A DNA stretch of 40,181 nt from Afipia sp. (GTDB taxonomy: Bacteria > Pseudomonadota > Alphaproteobacteria > Rhizobiales > Xanthobacteraceae), in assembly GCA_030652315.1 (NCBI GenBank), contig JAUSAX010000092.1, positions 1 to 40,181 of the forward strand. The letters run 5' to 3'. Numbering within the stretch: the stretch's first letter is position 1; each line of letters begins with the position of its first letter. The notes under the pieces are model-generated. The model was not told the origin of the DNA and made no database searches. It saw only the letters and a program-made list of their open reading frames with translations. Both the position numbers and the translations under genes were made by a program. Of this stretch, positions 25,721 through 34,700 are shown in pieces.

Positions 25721-26059
25721 TCAGGTCTTTTCGACCTTCGAGCCGGAACCGCGGTTCTTCACGATGAGCATGATGTTGCGGATATAGATGATGGTCGCCA
25801 GCGACTGCCCGAGGATGATGACGGGTTCGCGCTTGGCGACGCCATAGACCAGCGTCATCAGCCCGCCGCCCATCGAAAAGAACCAGAACGCCATCGGCAC
25901 CACGCTCTGGCCTGCGCGCTCGCTCGAAATCCACTGCACAAGAAAACGCGCCGTGAACAACAACTGTGCGACGAGGCCGAACGCGAGCCAGAAGTCGAAC
26001 TTCGCGACGAACACATCGTAGAGATAATTGCCGAGGTCCTGACCGAATTGAATCAGCAT
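25721..26059 (-). CDS. LAB_N (lipid-A-disaccharide synthase N-terminal-like) membrane protein
   Basis: This 112-residue protein corresponds to the LAB_N domain, which precedes the catalytic part of some LpxB proteins but also occurs alone beside polyprenyl-phosphate glycosyltransferases. Three hydrophobic helices are visible: about 15-35 (VFVAKFDFWLAFGLVAQLLF), 52-70 (PMAFWFFSMGGGLMTLVYG) and 74-95 (EPVIILGQSLATIIYIRNIM), with the typical RFLVQWISSERAG between the first two. The start is fixed by a strong GGAGGTGA site and by TGATG overlap with the upstream glycosyltransferase stop. It contains no LpxB active site. It probably helps the neighbouring enzymes act on or move a lipid-linked sugar; that role is inferred from context. 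Confidence 0.87.
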   Translation of the reverse strand: MLIQFGQDLGNYLYDVFVAKFDFWLAFGLVAQLLFTARFLVQWISSERAGQSVVPMAFWFFSMGGGLMTLVYGVAKREPVIILGQSLATIIYIRNIMLIVKNRGSGSKVEKT

Positions 26060-26814
26060 CAGTTCACCTCCGTCGCGACCGGCGTGGATTTCTTGCGGCG
26101 GATCAGCCACCACACACCTGCGAGATCCATGATCCCGATCCAGAGCCGGTCAAAGAAGCCGTAGTTCGAGACGCCGGAATGCCGGGGTCGGTCGATCACA
26201 TCGACATAGACGATGTCATAGCCTTCCCGCCGCACCAGCGCCGGCAGAAAGCGATGCAGACCATCGAAATAGGGCAAGGCGAGGAAGACGTCGCGCCGCA
26301 GCGCCTTCAATCCGCATCCGGTGTCGCGGGTGCCATCGTGCAGGATTGCGTTTCGCACGCCGTTGGCGGTGCGCGACTGAAACCTCTTGAAGCCGGTATC
26401 CTTGCGGCCGACGCGTTGACCCGCCGCGAGGCCGACCTTGTCGCCACCCTTCTCGATCGCTTCGATCAAATCCGGAAGGAATGCGGGATTGTTCTGCCCG
26501 TCGCCGTCGAGCGTAGCGACGATCCGGCCCCGCGCCGCACGAATGCCGGTCCGCACCGCGGCGGATTGCCCGCTGGAAGCCGCATGGCGGATCTGACGCA
26601 AATTGTTCCGCACGCGCATCTCGGCGGCAAGCCGCTCGCCGGTCGCATCCGTCGATCCATCATTGACGTAGATGATCTCATAGGCCCAGCGTCCATCGAG
26701 CGCGGCCGCGATCTCGGCGATCAGCGGTGCGACGTTGTCCTGCTCGTTGCGGACAGGAACCACGATCGATACGTCGGGGGCCGGCAGGCCGGAGTTTGCT
26801 GGTTGATCGCTCAT
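26059..26814 (-). CDS. GT2 polyprenyl-phosphate glycosyltransferase (Dol-P-Man synthase-like)
   Basis: This 251-residue enzyme should move a sugar from a nucleotide donor to polyprenyl phosphate at the cytoplasmic face of the inner membrane. It has the GT-A start DVSIVVPVRNEQDNV, NDGSTD (51-56) and the metal-binding DGDGQ (103-107). The downstream region DTGCGLKALRRDVF is typical of DPM1/ArnC/RgtE-like enzymes. A single C-terminal hydrophobic patch (LWIGIMDLAGVWWLI) may anchor it. The neighbouring ArnT-like transferase would use the lipid-linked sugar as donor. Candidate sugars in this bacterial group are mannose and galacturonic acid, both known on Bradyrhizobium-type lipid A, but the sequence alone does not decide. 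Confidence 0.88.
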   Translation of the reverse strand: MSDQPANSGLPAPDVSIVVPVRNEQDNVAPLIAEIAAALDGRWAYEIIYVNDGSTDATGERLAAEMRVRNNLRQIRHAASSGQSAAVRTGIRAARGRIVATLDGDGQNNPAFLPDLIEAIEKGGDKVGLAAGQRVGRKDTGFKRFQSRTANGVRNAILHDGTRDTGCGLKALRRDVFLALPYFDGLHRFLPALVRREGYDIVYVDVIDRPRHSGVSNYGFFDRLWIGIMDLAGVWWLIRRKKSTPVATEVN

Positions 26815-26875
26815 GTGCCGATTAGGTCCGAAAGCCCGAAAATGCGGTTAAATTGCCGCACCGGGCGACCGCTTC

Positions 26876-27721
26876 TTATGGTGCCAACGCCTCTCGGGCA
26901 ACCCTTTTCAGGGAAGCCCCGGACGGCCCTGCGAGGGGCTCAATGGAGCCGTCCCGGCCAATCGAGAACCCGAGGCGGCGGGCCGCGAACCAGTAGCGGA
27001 CGAACATCGCGCAGATAACGCCGTTCAGGGCGCCGCCCACGACATCGCTTGGATGATGGGCAAGCAGGATGACCCGGCTGATGCAGATCAGCACCGCATA
27101 GACCAGCATGACGAGCGTCGCTTTTCGCCACACCGCGGAGACTGCAAAGGCCAGTGCAAACGCCGTCGTCGCGTGACCGGACGGCAGGCTCTCGAATGCC
27201 GGGTTTCCAGCGAAGTGATCGAAATAGAAAGCATTGGCCTCGCCGCCGACAAACGGCCGGGCCCTGCCGATGACGTATTTGAGAACTTCACCGCACAGAA
27301 CGGCGGTCAGCACCGAGAAGAAGATGTACTGAACGCGCACGCCGAATGCGATCAGGACCTGCCGCGATACGCCGGCCAACCGTGGCAGCATCAACAAAAT
27401 AACGAGGAGCCCGCCCGCCAGCGCCCACAGCACGTAGGTCGACTTTCCAAGTTCGGTGAACAACCGCAACGGCCAGAGGCTGGCTGTGCCCCGCGCCGGC
27501 ATCAGCTTGATGGTCGCGACGTCGGCGGCGACCATCAGGATCCCGATGGCGAGCGCCGTCATAACCGCGAGCCCCAGCCATCGCCGGGCGAGCGCGCGCC
27601 GCGCTTCGGCACACCGCGAATGGGAGGGCGCGCGCACGAGGCGCGTGACCGACTGCCACGCAACCAAACCGACGTCCGTCACGTAATTGCGCGGATGGCT
27701 GCCGCTGATCTCGGTTGCCAT
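26876..27721 (-). CDS. PAP2-family membrane phosphatase
   Basis: This 281-residue phosphatidic-acid-phosphatase-type enzyme has all three active-site motifs: KYVIGRARP (148-156), PSGH (180-183) and SR-X5-H-X3-D (Ser215-Arg216, His222, Asp226). It has about six membrane helices, with the active site expected on the periplasmic side. The start (ATG 27721) lies one base after the GT39 stop. A longer frame from 27913 would run antiparallel to no known domain and overlap the preceding gene by 190 bp, so I reject it. PAP2 enzymes in such loci remove phosphate from lipid A (LpxE-like), polyprenyl diphosphate or phosphatidylglycerophosphate. The choice between these is open. Confidence 0.87.
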   Translation of the reverse strand: MATEISGSHPRNYVTDVGLVAWQSVTRLVRAPSHSRCAEARRALARRWLGLAVMTALAIGILMVAADVATIKLMPARGTASLWPLRLFTELGKSTYVLWALAGGLLVILLMLPRLAGVSRQVLIAFGVRVQYIFFSVLTAVLCGEVLKYVIGRARPFVGGEANAFYFDHFAGNPAFESLPSGHATTAFALAFAVSAVWRKATLVMLVYAVLICISRVILLAHHPSDVVGGALNGVICAMFVRYWFAARRLGFSIGRDGSIEPLAGPSGASLKRVAREALAP

Positions 27722-27722
27722 C

Positions 27723-29468
27723 CTACTGGGTCCCTTCCGAGCGGAACACGGCGATCGAGATCGCCCGGCCCTGCGAGAAATTATAGCCGTCGATGCGCGT
27801 AGCCACGTTGTAGCGCAGGCCGATAGTTTCAGCCCGCTGCGCAAAGGCGCGCTCTTCGCGCCACTCGACCAGCGCAAAACGACAGCTTCCCTGCAGCAGG
27901 AAGTCAGCCGCACCCGAGCCGTTGGTCAACACGGTCGATGTGCCGACCATGAACACAAGGCTCGGCTCATGGAATCCTGCCGCTGCCGCCGCCGGACCGA
28001 CGCATTCGACGTTGCGCAATGCGCGCGCGACCTGGACGCTCGGGAATAGCGGCGCAAGCGACGGCACGACAACGCCGTAAATGCAGACGGCAAGAAACCA
28101 CGCCGCGCCGATCGCATTCAGCAGCGAGCGCTCGGCGCGCTGGTCGTCGTACATCCACCATGCGAACAGCCCGAAGATCAGCGCACCGGCTGCGAACGGC
28201 CACGCCAGGAACTCCGGCTGCCGCAACAGCGTCATCGCGCCGATGATCGACGCAACAGTAATGACCAGCGGCAACACGAACCACCACGCCGAGCCGCGTA
28301 CGATCCACGCGGTGCGCGACAGGACTTTACGCTCGAGCGCACCCACGATCAGAATGGCGATTGCGGGATAGAGCGGCAGCACGTAGTGCGGCAGCTTGGT
28401 GATGACGATTTCGAAAATGATCCACGCCGGCAGAAGCCAGGCCAGCAGGAACTGCGCGCCGGGCTCGCGGCGTGCGCGCCAGACCGCCGGCATCGCCATG
28501 CCCGCCATCGCCGCGCCCGGCCAGAACGTCGCCCAGAACAACACGAAGTAAAGTCCCGGCGGCGCGCCGTGCGTCTCCTGCGGACTGGCGACCTTGCTGA
28601 GCATGTCGCCGCCGAGTGAATCGGCGAAGAACGTATCGCCCGCCTTGAGGAAGATCAGGATGAACCACGGCAGCACCAGCACGAGGGTCCACATCAGTCC
28701 CCAGACCGGACGCAGCCGCCACAGCCACGCCGCCGAGCGATCGAGGATCGCCAGGGTCACCACCGTCAGCGCCACGAACATCAGAATCAGCGGACCCTTG
28801 AGCAGAATACCGCCGGCCAGCGCCGTCCAGAAAATCGCAGCCCATTTCCACGGCTGCGGCCCGTCGTCCCCCCGTTGCCACGAGAGATAGGCGCGCGCCA
28901 TCGCGCCCATCACGGCCGTCGTTGTCAGCAGCAGCATGGCGTCGGTCTTGGCCAGACGCGCTTCGACTCCCAGCAGGATCGAACTGCACATGATCAGACC
29001 GGCCAGCAGCGCGCCGCGCCGCGTAACAAAGGCGAGCGCGGTCCAGTATGTCAGCAGCACAGCGCCAATGGCGCCGATCAGCGAAGGAATTCGATACAGC
29101 CAGATGCGCACCTGCGCACGCGGCAGGCCGAGTTTGGATGCGGTCTCCACGACGACAGCCTGCGCCCAGTAAATGCCGACCGGCTTCTTGTAGCGAACCT
29201 CGTCCTGGAAACGGATGTCGACGAAATCGCCGGTTTCGACCATCTGCTTGGTGGCCTGCGCGAAGCGGGCCTCGTCGCGGTCGACAGGCGGAATGGTGAA
29301 GAAGCCGGGCAGGAAAAACAGCAAACCGACCAGCACCAGCAGTGCGACCGCCCGGGCATGGCTGCCAACAGCGAAGTCGACGACGCGCACGAGTCCGCTG
29401 CCGGGATTCTTCTGTTCCACGGGTTCGCGCGGCGCGCCAAATCTGGGTCTTGGGTAGGTCTCAGCCAT
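27723..29468 (-). CDS. GT39/ArnT-like membrane glycosyltransferase
   Basis: This 581-residue polytopic protein is of the PMT/ArnT type, which transfers sugars from polyprenyl phosphate to lipid A, LPS core or proteins in the periplasm. The first periplasmic loop holds the catalytic acidic motif DRDEARF (63-69) after helix 1 and then KPVGIYW (95-101), both diagnostic. About 11-12 hydrophobic helices follow, and a C-terminal periplasmic domain begins around residue 460. It starts 50 bp after pbpC and ends one base before the PAP2 gene. With the adjacent GT2 enzyme it forms a donor-maker/donor-user pair. Acceptor and sugar are not predictable. Lipid A is my preferred acceptor given the LAB_N and PAP2 neighbours. 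Confidence 0.88.
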   Translation of the reverse strand: MAETYPRPRFGAPREPVEQKNPGSGLVRVVDFAVGSHARAVALLVLVGLLFFLPGFFTIPPVDRDEARFAQATKQMVETGDFVDIRFQDEVRYKKPVGIYWAQAVVVETASKLGLPRAQVRIWLYRIPSLIGAIGAVLLTYWTALAFVTRRGALLAGLIMCSSILLGVEARLAKTDAMLLLTTTAVMGAMARAYLSWQRGDDGPQPWKWAAIFWTALAGGILLKGPLILMFVALTVVTLAILDRSAAWLWRLRPVWGLMWTLVLVLPWFILIFLKAGDTFFADSLGGDMLSKVASPQETHGAPPGLYFVLFWATFWPGAAMAGMAMPAVWRARREPGAQFLLAWLLPAWIIFEIVITKLPHYVLPLYPAIAILIVGALERKVLSRTAWIVRGSAWWFVLPLVITVASIIGAMTLLRQPEFLAWPFAAGALIFGLFAWWMYDDQRAERSLLNAIGAAWFLAVCIYGVVVPSLAPLFPSVQVARALRNVECVGPAAAAAGFHEPSLVFMVGTSTVLTNGSGAADFLLQGSCRFALVEWREERAFAQRAETIGLRYNVATRIDGYNFSQGRAISIAVFRSEGTQ

Positions 29469-29518
29469 CGGTTCCGCATACGCTGAAACCGCTACCCGGA
29501 CAACAGCTTGGACCGGCT

Positions 29519-31768
29519 CTACTGAATTCTCACAACAACTGTGTCCGCCGCGCCAGTCGCATCCATCACCGTCAGCCGAACGAAGCCCGGACCCGGCGGA
29601 TCGACCAGTTTCTGGCGGCGACTATCGATGCTTCCCACGGAGACTCCGTTAACCATCATGGTCAGGGGCAGCACTCCCCCCGCGACCTTGACCGGCATCG
29701 CCGACTGGCTCGCCTCGCCGCCTCCATAGGCGTCAATCCGCGATCCATTCAGCGGAAACTGGATGCGCAACGCCTGTTCGCTCCCGGTCCTGACGAAATC
29801 CCCGGACGCCCTGAACCGCCGCAACGGCAGCGGCAGCTTGGCATTGCTCGCCATCAGCGTTCCCTTCGGGGCCTTCGGCAACGCCATGGGCAGCTTACCG
29901 GTGCGCGCAAAGGCATCGAACAGGATCGGAGCCGCCGCCGTCCGGCCGATGAGTCCCGGAACCGGCGCGCCGTCCGGCCGGCCGACCCAGACCCCGATGG
30001 TCATCCGGCCGTCGAAGCCGACCGACCAGGCATCGCGGTAGCCGTAGCTGGTGCCAGTTTTGAACGCGAGTCGGTTGCGTGGCGCGTTGTCCGGCGGCGG
30101 CGTTCCCATCAGGACATTGCCGATCAGCCAGGCTGCGGACGGATCAAGCAGCCGCCGGGTTTCCGGCTGCTCCTTGTCGTCCGGACGCACGATTTCCCGC
30201 AGGGCGACCGTATCGCCCGATCGGGCCAGCCCCGCATAGAGCCGGACGAGATCGTTCAGAGTGATGCCAACGCCGCCAAGCCCCATGGCAAGGCCGGGCG
30301 TTTCGTCCTTGGGCAGGATCAGGTTCGCGCCCGCCTGCTTGATCCGCGCCGTCAACCGGTTCGAACCGATCCGGTCGAGCAAGGCGATGGCCGGGACGTT
30401 GAGCGACATCTGCAGGGACTTACGCACGGTGACGGTGCCCTGAAACGTCATGTCGAAATTTTCCGGCGCATAGCTGCCGTAGCGGATCGGACGATCTTCG
30501 ATCAGGCTTTCGGGATGGACGAAGCCGTCCTCGAAAGCGAGGCCGTAGATGAAGGGCTTGAGCGTCGAACCCGGCGATCGCACCGCGCGGGTCATATCCA
30601 CCTGCCCTGCGCGCCGCGTGTCGAAGTAATCGGACGATCCGACATGCGCGAGCACGTCGCCTGTCTCATTGTCGACGGCGAGAATTCCGATCGACACGTC
30701 AGGTCCGAGCGCGTTGGCGCGATCCCGCGCCAGTGACTCCAGCGCTTTCTGAATTCCAGAATCCAGCGTGAGCTGAATTCGCGTTGCATCTTTCATGATC
30801 GCAAGCGACTGATCGGTCGAATGCGGCGCGAGCAGCGGCATCGGCTTGCGCAGGCGCGGCACAGGCTCACGCTTGGCATGGGCGGCATCGTCGGCGGACA
30901 CGTGTCCATGCTCAACCATGCGCGAGAGAACACGATCGCGCGCAGCGCGCGCGGCATCGGGATAACGGTCGAGGCGGCGCTTCTCCGGCGACTGCGGCAG
31001 CGCCACCAGCAGCGCTGACTCTGCGAGCGACAATCGCTTCGGCTCCTTGCCGAAATAAGCGAACGACGCCGCGCGCACGCCCTCAAGATTTCCGCCGAAC
31101 GGCGCGAGCGTCAGATAGAGATCGAGGATCTCGTCCTTGCTGAGCTTTCGCTCGAGCTGCACGGCACGCACCATCTGGCGCAACTTGGCCGAGATCGAGC
31201 GCTCCTGTCGCGGCTCCATCAGCCGCGCCACCTGCATGGTGATGGTCGAGCCACCCGAGACGATGTGCCCTCGCGTCACCAACTGAATCGCGGCACGCCC
31301 TACCGCCAGCGGATCGACGCCGACATGCGACCGGAAACGCTTGTCCTCGTAGTTCAGCAGCAGATTGAGATAGCCTGGATCGACGTCCTTCGCGTGGGCC
31401 AGCAACCGCCAGCGCCCGTCGGCCATCGCAAACGCGCGCAGCAGCTTGCCGTTGCGATCGATGATCGTGGTGGAGATTTTCTTCGCGTCGGTGAAGGGCA
31501 GCGGCGGGAGTGATGCGATCCAGACTGTGGCGGCGACCGCGACTATCACACCGATCGATGCGAACGCTGTGAGCGATGCCCGAATAACTCGCCAGCCTCT
31601 CGTTTCGTCATGGCCGGACTTGTTCCGGCCATCCACGTCTTGTTTCACGGCGCAAAAGGAAGACGTGGATCCCCGGGACAAACCCGGGGATGACGATGGA
31701 GAGACATCGCTCAGGGTCCCGGCATTCGCCGGGACGACCCGAGAGTTATGGGCAGCCTTCTCGCTCAT
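29519..31768 (-). CDS. pbpC: penicillin-binding protein 1C (bifunctional class A PBP) with repeat-derived N-terminus
   Basis: This 749-residue inner-membrane enzyme polymerises and crosslinks peptidoglycan. In order it has a cytoplasmic N-terminus (1-60), one membrane helix (about 64-87), a GT51 glycosyltransferase with catalytic Glu141 in NYEDKRF, and a transpeptidase with Ser401-TLK404, Ser455-L-Asn457 and KTG at 570-572. A C-terminal BiPBP_C domain (about 660-749) completes it. The start is fixed by a 4-bp ATGA overlap with the alpha-2-macroglobulin stop. Residues 25-55 (SSSPGLSRGSTSSFCAVKQD and on) are the translation of a palindromic intergenic-type repeat, and residues 10-19 (RVVPANAGTL) of a second one. 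The domains after the helix are intact, so the protein is probably functional. The pbpC/alpha-2-macroglobulin pairing is widespread in bacteria. Confidence 0.92.
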   Translation of the reverse strand: MSEKAAHNSRVVPANAGTLSDVSPSSSPGLSRGSTSSFCAVKQDVDGRNKSGHDETRGWRVIRASLTAFASIGVIVAVAATVWIASLPPLPFTDAKKISTTIIDRNGKLLRAFAMADGRWRLLAHAKDVDPGYLNLLLNYEDKRFRSHVGVDPLAVGRAAIQLVTRGHIVSGGSTITMQVARLMEPRQERSISAKLRQMVRAVQLERKLSKDEILDLYLTLAPFGGNLEGVRAASFAYFGKEPKRLSLAESALLVALPQSPEKRRLDRYPDAARAARDRVLSRMVEHGHVSADDAAHAKREPVPRLRKPMPLLAPHSTDQSLAIMKDATRIQLTLDSGIQKALESLARDRANALGPDVSIGILAVDNETGDVLAHVGSSDYFDTRRAGQVDMTRAVRSPGSTLKPFIYGLAFEDGFVHPESLIEDRPIRYGSYAPENFDMTFQGTVTVRKSLQMSLNVPAIALLDRIGSNRLTARIKQAGANLILPKDETPGLAMGLGGVGITLNDLVRLYAGLARSGDTVALREIVRPDDKEQPETRRLLDPSAAWLIGNVLMGTPPPDNAPRNRLAFKTGTSYGYRDAWSVGFDGRMTIGVWVGRPDGAPVPGLIGRTAAAPILFDAFARTGKLPMALPKAPKGTLMASNAKLPLPLRRFRASGDFVRTGSEQALRIQFPLNGSRIDAYGGGEASQSAMPVKVAGGVLPLTMMVNGVSVGSIDSRRQKLVDPPGPGFVRLTVMDATGAADTVVVRIQ
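31605..31696. repeat. palindromic repeat inserted in frame within pbpC
   Basis: The outer arms are TCGTCA (31605-31610) and TGACGA (31691-31696). Inside are ATCCACGTCTT (31631-31641) and AAGACGTGGAT (31660-31670), exact inverted copies. Two small side hairpins, GGCCGGA/TCCGGCC (31612-31630) and CCCCGGG/CCCGGGG (31671-31689), give a cruciform-like plan. It codes for PbpC residues 25-55 without breaking the frame. Confidence 0.87.
31716..31735. repeat. short palindrome GTCCCGGC-ATTC-GCCGGGAC within pbpC
   Basis: This perfect 8-bp inverted repeat with a 4-bp loop lies 19 bp from the larger repeat. It encodes VPANAGT-like residues (10-19) of PbpC, a peptide string typical of translated intergenic repeats in this bacterial group. 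It looks like a half or remnant of a longer element. Confidence 0.75.
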
Positions 31769-34700
31769 TTCGCTGAACGCACCTCGACTGTTCCGGTGCC
31801 GGTGCGGCCGTAGCGCGAGGGATTGTACATGTCCTCGACATAGGCCTGCGGCAGCACGTATTTGCCGGGCGAGACCGCGCGCACGATGTAGGCGACCGTG
31901 AACACCGCTTCGTCCTTGGCTTCACGCTCGATGGACGCGCTGAAGCGGTCGTCCCGGAACTCGGTGTTCTCAGGTTCTTCGCCGTCCTCGATCCAGTCGA
32001 GCGTTCCAGAGTCGCCGGACGACACCAGTTTCGGATTGTCAATTTCCAGACCTGCGGGAAGATAATCAACCACCATGATGTGACCGAACGTCGGCTTCTC
32101 CTCGGTGACCTTCAGCACAACCGCAAAGCGGTCGTTCTGCTTGGCCTTCGAGACATCGGCGGGCTTGCCGTCGAGCGTGAAGTAATTGCGCTCGATCTTG
32201 AACCCGTTGGACGCCGCAGGCTCCGGCGTGATCGGCGCACCGGTGACCGAGACTACCGCCTGCACCGGCGCGTCGCCGGTGTTGGTGATGGTGACCGGCT
32301 TCGCGACGACGTCGGCGCTTCGATAGTTGCGATAGACTGCGTTCTTCGCGACCTCCCCGTTAACGGTGACCGCAAGACTGTTCGCCTCCTTCGCAAGCGC
32401 CCGCGAGGCCAGCACCAGCCACGCGTTTTCCTGCGTCGAGGTGTAAGGCGTAAGACCGCGCGCGGCCTCGACCCGCTCAACGGCAAGAGTAAGCGTCGCG
32501 CGCGGCGCACCACCCTCGCTGGCGAGCGACACCATCGCCGCCGCATCGCGCAGCGACGAGCCATAGTCGCTGCGGCCGAACTCCAGAACCGGTTTCGGAT
32601 TGAGGCTGTTGACTGCCGCCGTGTAGACGCGCTCCGCGCGGGCGCGGTCGCCAACCAATGCCAGCGCCGCGGCAAGCTGGGCCTTGGCAATGGGCGTGGC
32701 GATGTTGTTCAGCTTGGTGTCGGCGAGATAGCGCAGATCACCGATCGGCGCGGTGCCGTTCTTCGCCAGCACATAGAGACCGTAGGCCAGATCACGGCCA
32801 CCGTCCTTCTCCGGCTCGTCCGCGTTGACGACCGAATTGCGGATACGATCCAGCGCCGTCCTGAACAGCACGTCCGGCACGGCGAATCCCTTTTCGCGCG
32901 CGCGCGTCAGGAAGTCGGTGACGTAGGCATCCAGCCAGGCATCGTCGCCGCCGGACGACCACAGGCCGAACGAACCGTTCGAGCCCTGCCGTGCGAGCAG
33001 CTTGTCGATGGCGTCCTTGATCCGCTGATCGACGGCGGTGTCCAGCGCCAGATGGTTCTCCGCCGCGAGGTCGTTGACGTAGAGTAGCGGCATCGCGCGG
33101 CTGGTGATCTGCTCGGAACATCCGAACGGATACCGGTCTAGCGCCTTGAGGATCGTCGCCGCATCGAGCGCCGTCGACAGACCGACCGACAGTTGCACGC
33201 CGCCGGTCCCCTGCACGAGGTCGGTGAACATATCGGAGGTCAGCGTCAGGCTCTCACCCTTCGCCAGCGTCCGCACCGAGCGTCGCGCGAGGATCTGCGT
33301 GGCGGCCTTGATGTCGAGCGCGTAGTGGCGCGCCAGCGTCAGGCCGTTCGGCCCCTTGATATCGACATCAAGCGCCGCCTGCCCCGCGCCACCTGCCGCA
33401 TCGATGGCAAGCGCGACAGTGCTGCGCTGCTTTGCAGCCAGCCGCATGGTGGTCGCCGGATTGCCGGTGAGCTTCACCGGGCCGGACGTCTTGACGCTGA
33501 TGACGTAATCGCCCGCTGCACCTTCGACGTTGTCGAGATCGAGATTCATGGTGCCGCGATCGCCGCTCAGCAGGAAACGCGGCAGCGTTGCGGTGAGCAC
33601 AACCGGGTCGCGCACCGTGACGTCGGTGTTGGCGCGGCCCACTTTCGTGGCCGACCATGCGACCGCCATGATGCGTGCGGTGCCGGCGAATTCCGGAATG
33701 TCGAAGGTGACTTCCGCCGTGCCGTTGGCACCGACCGTGACGATGCCTGAATACAGCGCCAATGGCTTCTGCGTCGGAGGGCTGCCCTGCAACTCGGCAG
33801 CCGCGCCGTCACCGCCGGTGCGGATCTGGCCGCGCGTGCCCTGCATGCCGTCGATCAGCTGCCCGTAGATGTCGCGGATTTCGGACGTCATGCGGCGCTG
33901 GCCGAGATAGTAGTCATCCGGCGCTGGCGGCTTGTAGTTGGTCAGGTTGAGAATGCCGACATCGACCGCTGCGACGACGATCTTGGCGTCCTCACCGCGG
34001 CTGAGACCCTCGATCTTCACCGGCAACTTGAGCGTCGTTCCCGGACGAACCAGCGCAGGCGGAGTCAAACTCACTTTGAGCGTTCGTTCCGACTTGTCGA
34101 TCCCGAACCATTTCAGCCCGATGGCCCGGCCCGGCATGCGCTGGGCAGCAGCATCGAGCGGACGGCGCAGCGTCGCCACCACATAGGCGCCGGTGCCCCA
34201 GTCCTTGCCAACGGAAATGTTGACCTTGTTCTGACCTTCCTTGATGTCGGTGGACTGCGTGGTCAACAGACGGTCGCCGAGCACGTTGATGGTGAGCTTG
34301 CCTGCGGTCCGCGCATTGACGGAGACAACCATGGTGTCGCCGGACTTGTATTCCGGCTTGTCGATGGAAGTTTCCAGCAGGTCCGGCGTGTCGGCGCTGC
34401 CGTCGGAATACCAGCCGACATCGAATTGCACCGAGGTGAGCGGTCCATCGGCCTCGGTGGTCTTCACATCGAGCCGATAGCGGCCCGGCTGCGGCGACAC
34501 CGTGATGCGCGCGGGCTTGTCCGCGGTGATGGTGACGTCGCCGTCGGCCACGCGCTTGGTGGACTTCACCGGCTCGTAATCCCAGGATGAGCCCTGCCGA
34601 TACCACTGATAGCGCGACTCCATTTTCAGCAGTTCGTAACGCAGCCCGCTGCGCGCCAGCGATTTGCCGTCCGGTGCTGCAAACACCACGTCGAAGTTGG

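Noticed and set aside
27722..27913. 64-codon upstream extension of the PAP2 phosphatase
   Set aside because: It lies within the GT39 gene in another frame and has no similarity to the family; ATG 27721 directly follows the GT39 stop.
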